Positions 46,661 through 59,005 of a DNA stretch of 60,000 nt are shown here, piece after piece (positions within the stretch are counted from its first letter, which is position 1; the number at the start of each line of letters is the position of its first letter). This DNA is from Liolophura sinensis (taxonomy: Eukaryota > Mollusca > Polyplacophora > Chitonida > Chitonidae). The DNA is taken from NCBI RefSeq assembly GCF_032854445.1, contig NC_088297.1, positions 19,047,127 through 19,107,126 of the forward strand. The letters are read 5' to 3'. A program made the translations under genes and the position numbers. Under the pieces are notes generated by a model that had not been told where the DNA came from, made no database searches, and saw only the letters and a list, made by a program, of their open reading frames with translations.

Positions 46661-47545
46661 ACACTTACTTTTATCATAGGTGTACTTCCTATCAGAAGTG
46701 TAAATGTAGGTGTATTTTCTATCCACAAACAAAACACAGACTTCTATTTACATCAGTAGATGTATATATGAACAGCCTCGACACAGAGTTAGGTTCTGGG
46801 TTAGGAGAGACAAGTACCAGCGTTGTTAGTTCACTAGAACCACCCATCCTGTACGCATGTTTTCCTCAGGAAAGCTTCATGTATAAGGGGTCTATGTACG
46901 ATAAGTCAGACATGACCAGCTTTATATTTTAACATACACGATAATTTACACAATAAACACTCTGTGGCCATGATGTACATGTGTGTATGTTATGATGAGT
47001 GAGGTGATTTGTCCTATCGTCACATCTGCCTTATCATGACCATATTACGATAAGTAAATGTTAGAAAAAGCAACTGTTTCAGCATGTACATGTATCAAAA
47101 ATATAATTTCACCATCACAGTTGCCATTATGGCAAGACAGAAAAAGGGCCCACTTGTGCGAAGCCCACTTACTATTACGAGCACGTAGCGGCCATGGCAA
47201 CATAATGCCTACATTGGTACCTGTAATGCCTACACTGGTATGTGTAGTGAAGTTTTCACATTAAGAGGGCTTCGTACAAGCTGGTCCAGGCATGTCAGAA
47301 TTAAGCATATAGTTTTTGTTTTCCTTTTCTGTAATTTCTCCTAAAAGCATTACACTTAATTTCTTTAAAAAATGTGGTTTTAGATCAAGTAACAAGTTCA
47401 ACTCAATGCTGATCTTCAACATGTTTGCTGTCTACAAATGTCAACAGTCTACAAATGTATCATTACTATGCTAGTATGCTTTCTCCAAACAGGACACATA
47501 ATACTGTCAACTGAAAAGAACAGTTGGCCATTTACATGTACATAT

Positions 47546-47562
47546 GGGGGGGGGGGGGGGGG
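47546..47562. repeat. poly-G tract (17)
   Basis: Homopolymer of G on the plus strand, next to TACATGTACATATG. Confidence 0.95.
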
Positions 47563-48510
47563 CATATATATGTGAGGAAGGTTTGCAATGAAATCAGTAT
47601 GAAGTTCAAATTTACACCAGGGGAAAATTATGCTATGAGTTATTAATGGCCTTAAAAGATTTAAAGCACATGGATTTGTGTAAATATATACATACACATA
47701 ACCATGGTATTAACAAGTTTAAGAAGATTTGAATTGCTTAGACATGTACAACATGAGACAAACTTAAGCTTCACTGTACATGCAAGAGCCAATACCTGAT
47801 TTCTTTCTCAAATAGCTAAATTACATGTATGACTTTCTCAATGGCCAAAGGCTACAGAAATAGGCCTAATTTCTATGGATCTTCATCTAAAGAAACGAAT
47901 GCAATTTGGCCACTTATCTTACCTGAGTTGCACTATACCTTTACACTGCTTCTGCAGAACAGAACAGCCTGACACAGAGGACTTAGCGACAACTGTCGTC
48001 TGGTCATTTTCTCATTTGCCAAATGTCTCTCTAGCAGCTAAATTAAGTTATATCACCTTCACGTGGTCAAAGATTCACGGGTGACTTGCTAATTGCAAAC
48101 ATATTGATAGGCAGCACAGCTGTTAATACATAATATAGCTAGGGACATAAACAGATACCAGGTCATTCAAGCGAACAATGCTGTCTGGCCTATTATACTG
48201 ATCACTCCTGCTGGTATTGTCACTAATTAAGGCTGCCAAAATTGCTTGTGTTATCGACTCATCTTTCCCTTTTTTTAAATTTTTTAATTACGGAATCTAG
48301 AAGAATGTCTGCTGGCATGTATGTTGAAAACAGCAAATCTGACATTGTTTCATTAATCCAGCACTTAACGTATTACCAGTTGTAACTAGGAGCCAGCTCG
48401 ATGCAAACTAGTGTTACAACTTGACATGGTCAAATGAGCCTGATACATAAACAAATATTTATAGTAACGCAATTTAGTAACTCCTAGCAAATGGCTTGGA
48501 GGATGATGTT

Positions 48511-48542
48511 GGGATGGGATGGGATGGGGGGGGGGGGGGGGG
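48511..48542. repeat. G-rich tract, likely G-quadruplex former
   Basis: GGGATGGGATGGGATGGGGG continues into a run of 17 G. Four or more GGG runs with 2-nt loops satisfy the usual quadruplex pattern on the plus strand. Confidence 0.85.
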
Positions 48543-49769
48543 TATGGAAAGGCAGGGGTAATGTTGGTGGCAAGGGAGGTGATGTATATTAAAGTTATGT
48601 TCACACTGACCTAGGAGACCATAAGCTGGGAGGTTAAGGCAAAGTAAACATCAAATGCCCGACCATCAAACACTGTCCATAAAAATAGTTTGACCTTTTT
48701 TTTTCAAAAATTTTTCACCCACTTGTCAAACTGAAAGGGAACTGTTTCGAGCAAAAACTATGGATCTGACGTCTGATACCCTCTGGGTCAATAAATGGCT
48801 ACTGTAGAATTTGATGTTTTAAAACCATTTTACTAGGCTGGAAAATTTTTTTTTAACAAAGTAAACTGTTTGTGTGTAAGGATCCTTCACCTGATATTAT
48901 ACTTCATTTACATGCTTCCATTGCCTTTAAGAGAAATCCATGTAGATGTACACAGAGAGGTCAGTGTTCTGTGGGCTACTGTAGAATAGATACATGTAGA
49001 TATCGTTGTGGGTGGGTGGGGAGCTTCTATGTTATGCATACACTTCAGGCTAGGTTAGTGAGGGCACACAAATGAGTTTATACAGGGGATCCCTAATACT
49101 TGTGTGATTGCCAACAGAACCAAAGAAATGAAAATTAAATTATGTGGGTGGACAGACAGTGTGAATAGGACAAAGAGGTTTCTTTGCACCTCTCCCCCCT
49201 GCTTTTCAGACCATGTCATACTGTGTTCAAGTACATGAAGGCCTCTCCAGATATAGATAAAGATATATTTACACTCAGAATGTACATGCAACAGCAGTGT
49301 TTTGAGCAGGACTGCATGTTGCATAACATTAAACGAACTCAGAAGTGCATCATCTGAGTGCCTGTGTACTAGCTATAAACAATATTTCATCTAATCCTAG
49401 GAAATTAGGTTAAATGAAATGTAGAATCAACCAAATTATCCATTTTTTTTACAATGCTATATTCAAGCATATTTCACATCAGAAACAAATTTGCATCATT
49501 CAGACAAGAACCTGCCTCTCGAATGTAGCCAAAAGGCAGAAGTCGATATATCTTTACAACCGAAAATGCTGCAAAATCATACATGTGCAAAATAGAAGTC
49601 GCAATTTAGACTTAAAGTATGCTGTCAGGCTGTTCCCATCTGAAATAATAAACAAATCTGCCTGCCTGGGGGCACTGTGTGCTGACTGAGCAGGACTGAG
49701 TGTTTACCAACCATTCCACGTCATGTGTTTGATAATCCGTGCGATGTACCACTTAATGCAGAGGAAGGA

Positions 49770-49985
49770 AGAGCCCCATGCACCCAGAGGGTGGGGGCTG
49801 GAGACTGCCACGTTTCGAAGCCCTAATCAACACAACCTCCGTTAATGGACTACACTGTGCGTTAATTTCCTTGTTTCCTCCCCATAACCTCGAGGGGATT
49901 GTAGTGGATTCTGGTGAGGTTGTTGTCGTCGTAATCTCGATACCGATCGACCCAAATACCAGTGCATATATAGCATTTGTCCATC
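49770..49985 (-). promoter_or_regulatory. possible TATA promoter / 5' exon
   Basis: On the minus strand GCTATATATGC (49965-49975) is followed after about 30 nt by CpG-rich sequence (GTCGATCGGTATCGAGATTA, then CGACGAC), the spacing of a TATA promoter and start site. About 100 nt further is AAACAAG|GAAATT, not a good donor. Weak. Confidence 0.2.
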
Positions 49986-52900
49986 AGCAGTGTTATATGT
50001 ACATACGTAATACTCCACTGTGTTAGTCACTAAGCCTGATCTATGAGGCCTCGTATGTCGTAGAACACAAGGCTAGTTATGAAAACACAAACTTATTCCA
50101 CTGAGAATACTGGCACTAGAAGCTGCATTCAAATTTCGCTCATACAAAACACACAGTTGTAGAGACAACTGTATGATGAATCCAGTATTATTCTGTACAT
50201 AAACGAACACTGCTGGAAAACTAAAAAATCATGTTTCATCCAAAAGAACTTGAGAACAGCACACGCAAAGATGTCTCTCGTTGACACCACGCATACTTTC
50301 TTGTACGGTACACTTGCCAAGTACTTAGTTATTTGTGAACAAAGTATAAACAAATCAACTTCCCTGGAACACAAACAAAGGGACAAAGGCTTGGTATCAG
50401 AAAGAACTGTCAATGATGCACTTGACCATCAATCCCTTGGTTTAAAATGTCTTGAGCTGACCTGATGCAAACATCTCAGCCAGGTGTTCAGCATCAACAA
50501 TCACGAGAAGTTCTGTACTCTGCGTGAATTACAGTCATCTGCAGCTGGCCTTGTTAGTCTGGACACCTAGACGTACACATTAACATGTATGTCCAAGCAG
50601 GGTCTCTTAGTTTCCAGGTCGTTGTACTGATGACGATAGTTTGGCAGATGTCTGCTTAGATCCCTACACCTGGAAGCTCATGCATGCGATTGCATGCATA
50701 ACTGTTCGCATAATAAGTCTCATTACACAAAACAAGGACCATGTGCAATCATGCACCAGTTACAAATGGATAGCACACTCCATCAATGGGACTAGTCAAC
50801 ATACAGCATTGTTATCTCCGCAGTGAGGAAAAATCACAACTGATGTTCATATCTCATTATTTCTCACGAAGGCACTTGCGGCTGCATACAGTGAAGTTCG
50901 TCTCTGTTCCTATAGATCTACATGGGCACACTGCATATTGGGCATGCAGCAAACTTGTGGGACTGGAGGCTGCACATACACATGTGCGTGGCAGACAGTA
51001 ATCTACATGCACTTAATCCATACTAATTTCTCGGCACTTTGATTTCCTCATGGAAACCCATACACCAAGTTTTCAGTAAACTTGTAGGATTTAAATGTAC
51101 ATGTAGCCGTCAGCGTGAATATCCTAAATGTACTTACTTTGCTTAAAATTCCTCTGCTTTTTTTACATGGAATTTCCTCATGAGCATGTGTACACCATCA
51201 GAATTTTCAGAAAATGCAAGTACTGTTTGAGTATCACATACACACAGTAGTAGGACAGAGCCGCTAAGGATATCACTCAAAGGATATAGTCTCTGAGTCA
51301 TGCCCCCTGCAACAACTGCACCTTCAGATACAGGATCTGAATAAACACTGTCAGACCACCAAACAATATCAACAACAACAACAACAACGGCCACCAATCT
51401 GATGCTCTCCCAGCCACATGCTGGCCTCCGTATCAAGCCATCTAGCAGCTAGCATCAGCCCCATGTGACTGTCGTTCTCCACTCCAGTCTCGTCTTGGCC
51501 TCTGCTCCTCTATCAACTCTAGTATTGAATATTCCAGGTTCTAGGTGGAAGAGACTGCCGGCGAAGTCCCAAATGTAATTACCCCTCCCATGCATGCATG
51601 TGGAGTACAACAGAGCAGTCAGACCACCACCATCACCACCACAGCAGCATAAAATATTACCCCTGCTGATAGAGACAGGGCGGGTTAGTCAGCCTGGGTA
51701 TAATGGGTCAGCTTAATGCCAATGGTCACACTGCCTTGGTAGCTAATCTGGTCAGTGAGGACGGTCACACAATGTCCACCTTTCATCATTACATGTGCAT
51801 GTATCTCCTGTGCCCAGTTGTGGTCAGTTTTGAAGGCCTAGTCCATCCATCCTTTGACTTGTGGCATATATGTAAGAATTGACGTTCCAGATAGACACAT
51901 TCAGGGAATAAAATATACAGCACAGAGAAGTCACGAAGACAATCTATGGCGACTGTCAAGTCAATTCACTGTGTAGCAGGCCATAAGATTTGCAACACTC
52001 CAACCAGGCTTATTTCAGTTACAGGACACCATGGTCTTTTGTTTTTCTATATCCCAGTCGAAGTAGGAAAATGTCCACTAGCATAGGGAATGGCCACAGA
52101 GTCTACAGTTCAGATGACTTCACATACCAAATACCACACACACATGGTACTGATGAAATTCTGTTCTGGGTTAGTTATCAAGACCCTGGGGGTCACTGAT
52201 CAGCAGCCCCTACCCACACAGGAAGGCTGCTACCTTCCTAAAGGCTGCCCCAGTGTGGGCGATGGGCTACACAGTGGTCATGGGGTCCAGGGTCCACAGC
52301 ACAGCTTGTTGTACAGGCCAGTTATTAGCAATAGGCTAACTAACAAGCCAGTGTCCTGCCTCTAGTAGTTACAGTGGCCGGTTTTTTGTTTCACAGTAGG
52401 GGGATCCCGGACACAAAGAAAGTGGTGTTTTCTTTTACGTAATCTGGGTGGCCCATGGACAAAGAGAAATTCAGCAGCCACATCCGAGATCAGCAAGGTT
52501 GAATAGATGAGGATAACCCTTGTAGTATCTGTACACACCTAGTGATCAATTCAGTGTTTCACCAAGTGGGCCTGAGGCAGTGCTCCACAAAATCGCACCA
52601 GTAAACCTGATAAGCACAGTCACCTCTCTTTGTGACCCACTCTCTGTTGCCCAGTCTCCTTCCACATACACAACAGCACTTAACTTTCCTCTGCCTCTGT
52701 TCACACCCAGTCAAACAGGGGCTATTAAAGGGCTGTCCCCCTAGCATCAGCAGCTCAACTGTCTCCCTGCCTCTCCCCAAGCCAGCAAGTGTCAACCCAG
52801 ACTCTGCAGTGGTTACCACAGCTGGGAGACATCAACAGAGCAGTTCCCAGTCACTGTGACCCAATTACAGCTGCACCACAACCTCCCCCCCCCTCTCCCC

Positions 52901-53579
52901 CCAAACTCCCAATGCCACACTCACATGACAGCCAAAAATGATCCCACTTAAGAAGGGCTGGGGGGAAATGGGCTGCTTGTGACAGGATGCTGGGTTAGGG
53001 GTTGGGATTAGGGTGGCTCCCATTCACAATTCCTTATCCATGTACATGTACATGTGCACATACACAAAGGGGGGTAAGCCAATGAAAGAAAAACCCTTAT
53101 AAGACGCACCATCCTTGCCCCACAAAACAAAGGAAAAAAAACCCAACACAAAACAGTACAATATGCATAAACATGAATGCTTGCTTAATTCTATTTTATA
53201 AATGAAATCTTGAACATTCGATCAATCATCATTTACTTTCTACATGAGGATCAAGTTCTGTCTCAAGTGAACAGGTCATAAATGCATTAGTACAAAGGGC
53301 ATGGACAGGTAATCCATAGGAAAAAAAATACACTGCAATGTAATTCATATAAGCTTACCAATATAATGGCAAACTGCAAATTGGATATGTGCAATCATTT
53401 AAAGGAGAAGAAAACTTAAAACAGTGACATAATAGGCTGAAAAGAGTACATTTTTTTTCTATCTGCAGGTGCATACTGCATAATTTTGCGATTTTTCCTT
53501 GCCATACATGTTAAGTCTGAAAGGGCAAAGCTGGCATAAATTGCTGTTCATCGCGTCCAACACCCTGAAATATATGCTG
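49986..53579. other. no gene seen
   Basis: Short open frames only, including two cysteine- and arginine-rich ones on the minus strand (52559-52819, 51143-51436) without a recognisable domain; a (CAA)n tract and a C9 run near 52885. Confidence 0.5.
51369..51389. repeat. (CAA)n microsatellite
   Basis: About seven CAA units. Confidence 0.9.
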
Positions 53580-53850
53580 GGGTGTGATGCCTCTCAGCCA
53601 ATTAGAGTCGTTAAAACTGCCGGCTTGTTCGTGTAAACTCGGAACCTACATCCAACATTCCAGTTTCCCGTTCGTCAAGCGGAGAACGAACTGTACTGTT
53701 CGCTACTTTTCTGGGAAGAGTTCTACCGGAAATGTACGAACTGCACTTCGGCGGTTTCTGACGGCAATTCTCCTCCTAACACAGAAGACTTCAGGACTAG
53801 TTCTTAGACAAAATGGTGTCGCCCACAACAGATTTTGGCGCTAACTTTAT
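53580..53850. promoter_or_regulatory. CpG-richer island with ETS-like site, possible promoter
   Basis: About 270 bp with many CpGs amid CpG-poor DNA. It contains ACCGGAAAT (ETS-like, plus) and ACAAAATGGTGTCGCC (YY1-like, plus). No coding sequence recognised. It could be the distal promoter or non-coding first exon of the CLK gene about 10 kb downstream, or of a plus-strand transcript. Confidence 0.3.
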
Positions 53851-54675
53851 TTATAATTTATCAGCTAGAGGTACATATTAGAATGTTTTTAATGGCGTGC
53901 ACCTGCGAGAAAATGCATACTCTTTTCAATGGTATTTGTTTGATATTTAAATTTTCTTCTACTTTAATAACAAGCGATTTATCAGTCTGACACTGGACAT
54001 GAATCATCAAATGTGGAAAATAAATCAACCAATGAATTGCCACATAAATAGGAAGACACTCAATCTGCTTAGGAGCTTGTGCAGGCAACTTCTTGCATCA
54101 CAGTATTATATGTAAATACGTACATCAAATTATCTCCTTGTCTTTAAGAAAATTGCCATTAACATGTATCTAGCATACTAGCAGATATCAGTTAATCTTT
54201 TTTCCCCCCTATGCACAGCTGAAATGCATGTGGAAAATTTGGGTTCTAGATATTACGTGACAGAAAGCAATAAGGTTATACCTAGACTTTTTGGCGTGAT
54301 CTAAATTGATTATATTCTCTCCAAAGTTAAATAATGCCAAGATATAATGGTAAAATATTCATTTACTTTTGGGGAGAAACTTTTAGAAGGATTTAATGAG
54401 ATCCTGTACAGATAACTGATCCACAAAAGTCACTCTAAAACTATGCAAGAACTTTAATAGCACAATCATGTCCGCATGCAAACTGCTCTGCATGGGACAA
54501 ACCATTCAAGCTGAGCCCTGTGGAATGTTACAGTGTGCAAGTCGGACAAAACTTTAATTGTTGCCGTGACAAATGTGCGTTCCATCATTAATAAAGACCT
54601 GCAGGAGATCTGTCACTTGTACATCTACACACGAGAAGCAACACCACTATTAAAGGAGGCTGCAGCCACATCAAT

Positions 54676-54962
54676 CTTATTTTGTGTTTTACAGGCGAGC
54701 AGACATAAAAAAATTCCCGTTTTTTCCCCCCTTAAGTCTATAAAGGTTTTTATGAATTCCTGTTTTTTATGGTTTTCTGATTATGTAAATATCTTTTCAA
54801 CAGGAAAAGTCTTGGGATAGTCCAAATTTTCCTACCAATTCAATAATTTTGAAATTTTATATCATTTTTATACTCTCCTCAGACATTGGAAGCAAGACTT
54901 ATTCTGTATGTAAAACAGGAATTTAAATTGGTTTGGCCTAATGCACACATGTAGTTTTTCTA
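54676..54962. repeat. unnamed interspersed repeat D, copy 2
   Basis: TTATTTTGTGTTTTACAGGC, TTTATGAATTCCTGTTTTTT, AACAGGAAAAGTCTTGGGAT, AGACTTATTCTGTATGTAAA correspond in order to copy 1. Confidence 0.8.
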
Positions 54963-56007
54963 GGTCAGCCCTGTCATGATCTAAAGCACAGGGCCAATAA
55001 CAAAAGATCTGATGAGGAGGGTTTGTGGCTGCTATGCTGCAGCAACTCTAGGCATTAAATCTCCTCTAAACACATGGGGATGTGACAATGCCATTGGATG
55101 ATGAGTCACTCTGTTTAATGAGGCAGAAAGAGCGCATCACAGAGGACAGTTAAGGGATTTAGACAATAACAGATTGGGGTCCAGCTTGAAGTGACTACAT
55201 GTACATAATATACAGCTGTTGGGGGAAAAAAATAATAAATAAGAAATAATAATAATAAATAAAAAGATATAGTATGATCATTATGCCTTGTATTTTGTTG
55301 CTGAAATATTTACGCCGATTTGTTTGCAGTTGAGTAATTCTCTGTCAAGCAAATTTGAAAGGGCTGTACACGGAAGAACTTCCATATCAGTTTCCCACTA
55401 GCTCAATTAAGTTATGATTTTCCCATTCACTGTCCCGTGATACCCCAACCAAATCACCAATAATTAGTAATGCTGAATTACAAATTACCTAGATATGAGC
55501 CGGTAACTGCATAATTATCCTTAGGTAATAAGGTATTTTTTCTCTGTGACGACTGAATTTAGAAATACAGCATGTACAAGATCTAATTATGTGTACATAT
55601 ACACAAACTTAGCTTTCTATCTCTTTCAGACATTCTGATTACTTACATCTGTGTCATGCCAAGACAAGGAAAAAAAAAAAAAAAAAAAATTACACATGCA
55701 GTAAAATTTGGAAGTCTTTTTCATGATCCCCCCCCCCCTAAAAGAGGCATAATTCTGGAACTGCAAGTCACAGCATCTTGTGTGAAATTTTCAATGGTCT
55801 TCTACAGCCACCTGACAGATAAAAAATTGAATGTAAAGAAGATATCACCTACTGAATTGTATAATATAATGACAACTTATAACTTCATTACAGTATCCGT
55901 GTAGATGTAGATGTCCCCACTGACTAAATTATCAAGTACGTGAGAAGTAGCTCATTTCTGACAGACATCTTTCGTGACTCACAGGAAGCTGAATACATCC
56001 CCTTTAC

Positions 56008-56033
56008 GGGGGGGGGGGGGGGGGGGGGGGGGG
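56008..56033. repeat. poly-G tract (26)
   Basis: The longest of the G homopolymers. Its exact length in an assembly is unreliable. Confidence 0.9.
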
Positions 56034-56244
56034 AGTGAGGGGGGTGGTAGTTTAGCGGGGTAAGTAGACTTAATATGCGTGGAATATCCCTTTTACATTC
56101 TTATAACTTTCACACTTGAACATGAACATTTGTAATTTTATGCAAATAAACTTACACACCAGCTGAACTGCATGTAGATACCAGTGATTAAGCTAGACAC
56201 AGAGTTTCTTAATTCATCCTCATTACACTTGCAAAACTACAAAT

Positions 56245-56461
56245 ACCCTAATTCTTCTAAAGTTTGGGACATTGGTAGTGTTGAAAGTAGAATATTACAT
56301 TTATTCTTTATCACCCTTTTGGAAAGTAAATATACCAGTATACTGGTTATTAGATGGTCTCACCAAGTGAGAAAAAAGAAACTCAATATTAATGTCAGAA
56401 TTACATACATATTGGCTAAAATGAGCATGAGGGTGTCTCAAATTTTTGAAGAAACAAGGTA
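56245..56461. mobile_element. MITE family B, copy 2
   Basis: TACCCTAATTCTTCTAAAGT at the left and TTTTTGAAGAAACAAGGTA at the right, with the same interior words as copy 1 and a few indels. Confidence 0.88.
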
Positions 56462-58813
56462 TCTACATGTAGCATACTATACTTGTATTACGCTTAACAT
56501 TATATGTATGGAATATTAAAGTTTTTTTTTTCCACAATGTTCACTTAAGAAATTAAACTCTGCTGGGTTCAGCACTGGGCCCAGTTTCACTAAGTAGCGT
56601 ACAACGTTTTCTTTTTATCGTACATTCATTGTACAATATTTTGTATGTCATTTTTACCGTACCATCGCATCATCGCACATGTATGACATCTTCATGAAAC
56701 TGGTCCAGATTCTACATGTAATAGCTAGTGCTGAAAACTGAAATTGTTTCTCTGTGTTCTCTGCAAGTGTACTAAAGGCCAATTACTGGTATTTGCTTTG
56801 GGGCTACTCTCCTACATACGTAGGACGCAACACAAATCAGAAGTCTGAGATAAGTAAGGCTATGTGAACACAGAAAGAAAGAAAATGCAGTTTGGTTAGA
56901 CTAACATCTTTTGAAATGAGCACATTTTATCCAAGTTTTTCAAATTGTTTCTGAAACCTTGATGTGACAAACAGTGTGAGCTTTATGCTCTGGGCAAATT
57001 TACATGTAAAAAATAATGTATTCAAATTACATCAATTATTACAGATGAATTTACATATTCTAAACCTCCAGTAGCTGTTTCATTTACATGTACACTCTTG
57101 TATATTCACCATTATTCTTGTAGTGTACTCCTTGACATTCCTTTGTGGTGAATAAATGACTACAGCTTAATACCACCTTAGCACAAATTTCAACCATATT
57201 ATGGTGAGACTACATGTAGGGTTCATACGCTTTTCAAATATCAAATTTACCGCTTTTTTCAAGGCTTTCCCAGGTCCAGAAATTCATTTTCAAGGATACT
57301 TGCAAAATATTCTGCACTTACAGGAGCTTAAAATAATGTAAAATGACCTTGAAGAGTATTTCACATGTGACCAGCAGCCCATTAAACAATTTCAAAGACA
57401 CTAGGGGAAATGTGTCAGCATAATAAAACACAGCAGTCCAGGTTCAAGGTATTGAAAAATTATTTTTAAATTTCAGGCTTTTCACAGTTTTCCGCACCAT
57501 GTCTGATTTAGGGTGTATGAAAAGCTATCATAGTGCACAACCATGAAAAGGGCATAAAACAGGTGCCATTCCTGTACATGTATGTCTTGCTAATGGTGAC
57601 GAATGATTGATACGGGTATCATAACTCTGTGTGACTCCTCAGCGCACACACTAGAGGCAGCCGGTTATTTTAAGGTTTTGCTTGTGAAGAGCCAGTTAAC
57701 ATACCAGACACCAAATTTACACAAAGCTAGTGGCAATGGATGGTTTATTACTCATGGCCTAAGATTCTAAATTACGCCACATTTCATTCTGATCACGCAT
57801 TACTAACACGTATTGTACACCGACCTGATCGTGATCTCATTTAAACGCATTGCATACATTGCACCAGTGTTGTTAATATCTGAGGTGTTATAGTTACACA
57901 AACAAAGCCTTGGTTCAACTCCTGTTCCTGAATTCTGATCCTGTGAAACCTTAACAGGTCTACATGTAGATTTACATTTACATGAAAGGACCGTGCATGA
58001 AACAACCAAAAAAATCAAACACAACTTTCACACTGAATTTGATTGCTTTCATGTACTGGTATTATTTATTTGACTCCTGTTTTTTTAAATGCCATGATAA
58101 ATATTTTTTTATGCAATCATGATGATTACGGTATCAGTTTTATGGGTGAGGAGACTGGAGAGCGTGAAGAAAATACTGAACTATCTTTGTCAACTTATCA
58201 AAATTGAAAGACATTAATCTTTAACAAATGTGCTCATATTTTCTAATTAAATAAACACTATTAAGTGTTAAAATGAAAGCATTTATCACCAAAAATAAAA
58301 TACATGGATATTAACATAGCATTAATGTAGCTTAAAAAATATTGGTTCAATGGTGGTTTGGATTATCTTTCTTTTACGCACTGGATTAGTCGTGAGTAAT
58401 GGTTTGAAAGTGACGTAAAATGGTGATTGCAAAATCCTAACCGAAGACTCCAGAATGAATAACTTTCGTCACTATGATGTAAACGCAAGCTTGAAAACTT
58501 TGTAAAACCGCCAAAATGCGTAACGTCCCACAGAAATTTCCAGAAAAACTTTCAAAAGTAAGAAAATAAAAAAAAAACTTGGAGGCAACCTGGAAGCAGC
58601 CCCAAGACATGTCAAATCTGAAAAGGCTTTGTCCTCTCTCCACAAAATGGTTTAGTCCACTTAAACTGATATGGCAAATAAATAGGCCACTCAATTTGAG
58701 TTGGGAAGGGGTGATGTTTTCCCCTGTAATGAAGCTAAAGATAAACCGAGCGCTTCTGAGAGTCTTATGGACCTGAAACAACTTGAGGTAGATGTCTTAA
58801 TTCTACCCTAGGG

Positions 58814-58837
58814 TGACGTCAGCCAAACAGACGTCAT
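58814..58837. promoter_or_regulatory. pair of CRE-type sites
   Basis: A perfect palindromic TGACGTCA at 58814-58821 and GACGTCAT at 58830-58837, 16 bp apart, in a moderately CpG-rich stretch. These are CREB/ATF-type sequences. No gene is visible beside them. Confidence 0.35.
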
Positions 58838-58964
58838 CAGACGTTAAAAATAACTCGACTCGCTGTTGAAAACTGCAGTGCTGTGGCCAGAGTATATCTC
58901 ATACACATCTGTAGATAAGAAAGATGAATGAATCAGATGTTGGAAGCAGAAATAAACAATCAGC

Positions 58965-59005
58965 GCAGGAGGGTGGGTGTGTGGGTGTGTGGGTGAGAGA
59001 GAGAA
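58965..59005. repeat. (GGGTGTGT)n / (GA)n simple repeat
   Basis: GGGTGGGTGTGTGGGTGTGT followed by GGGTGAGAGAGAGA. Confidence 0.85.

Larger units (their letters stand above)
43931..49769. other. no gene seen; repeats only
   Basis: MITE A copy 6, MITE B copy 1, the 30-bp minisatellite and three G tracts. TACATGTA words are frequent. Only short open frames without domains. Confidence 0.6.

Noticed and set aside
47934-47962. 29-nt segment with good acceptor (TTCTGTTCTGCAG) and donor (CAG|GTAAGA) on the minus strand, possible CLK 5' micro-exon.
   Set aside because: Phase and residues do not connect to the known exons; could at best be 5' UTR, and I have no further support.
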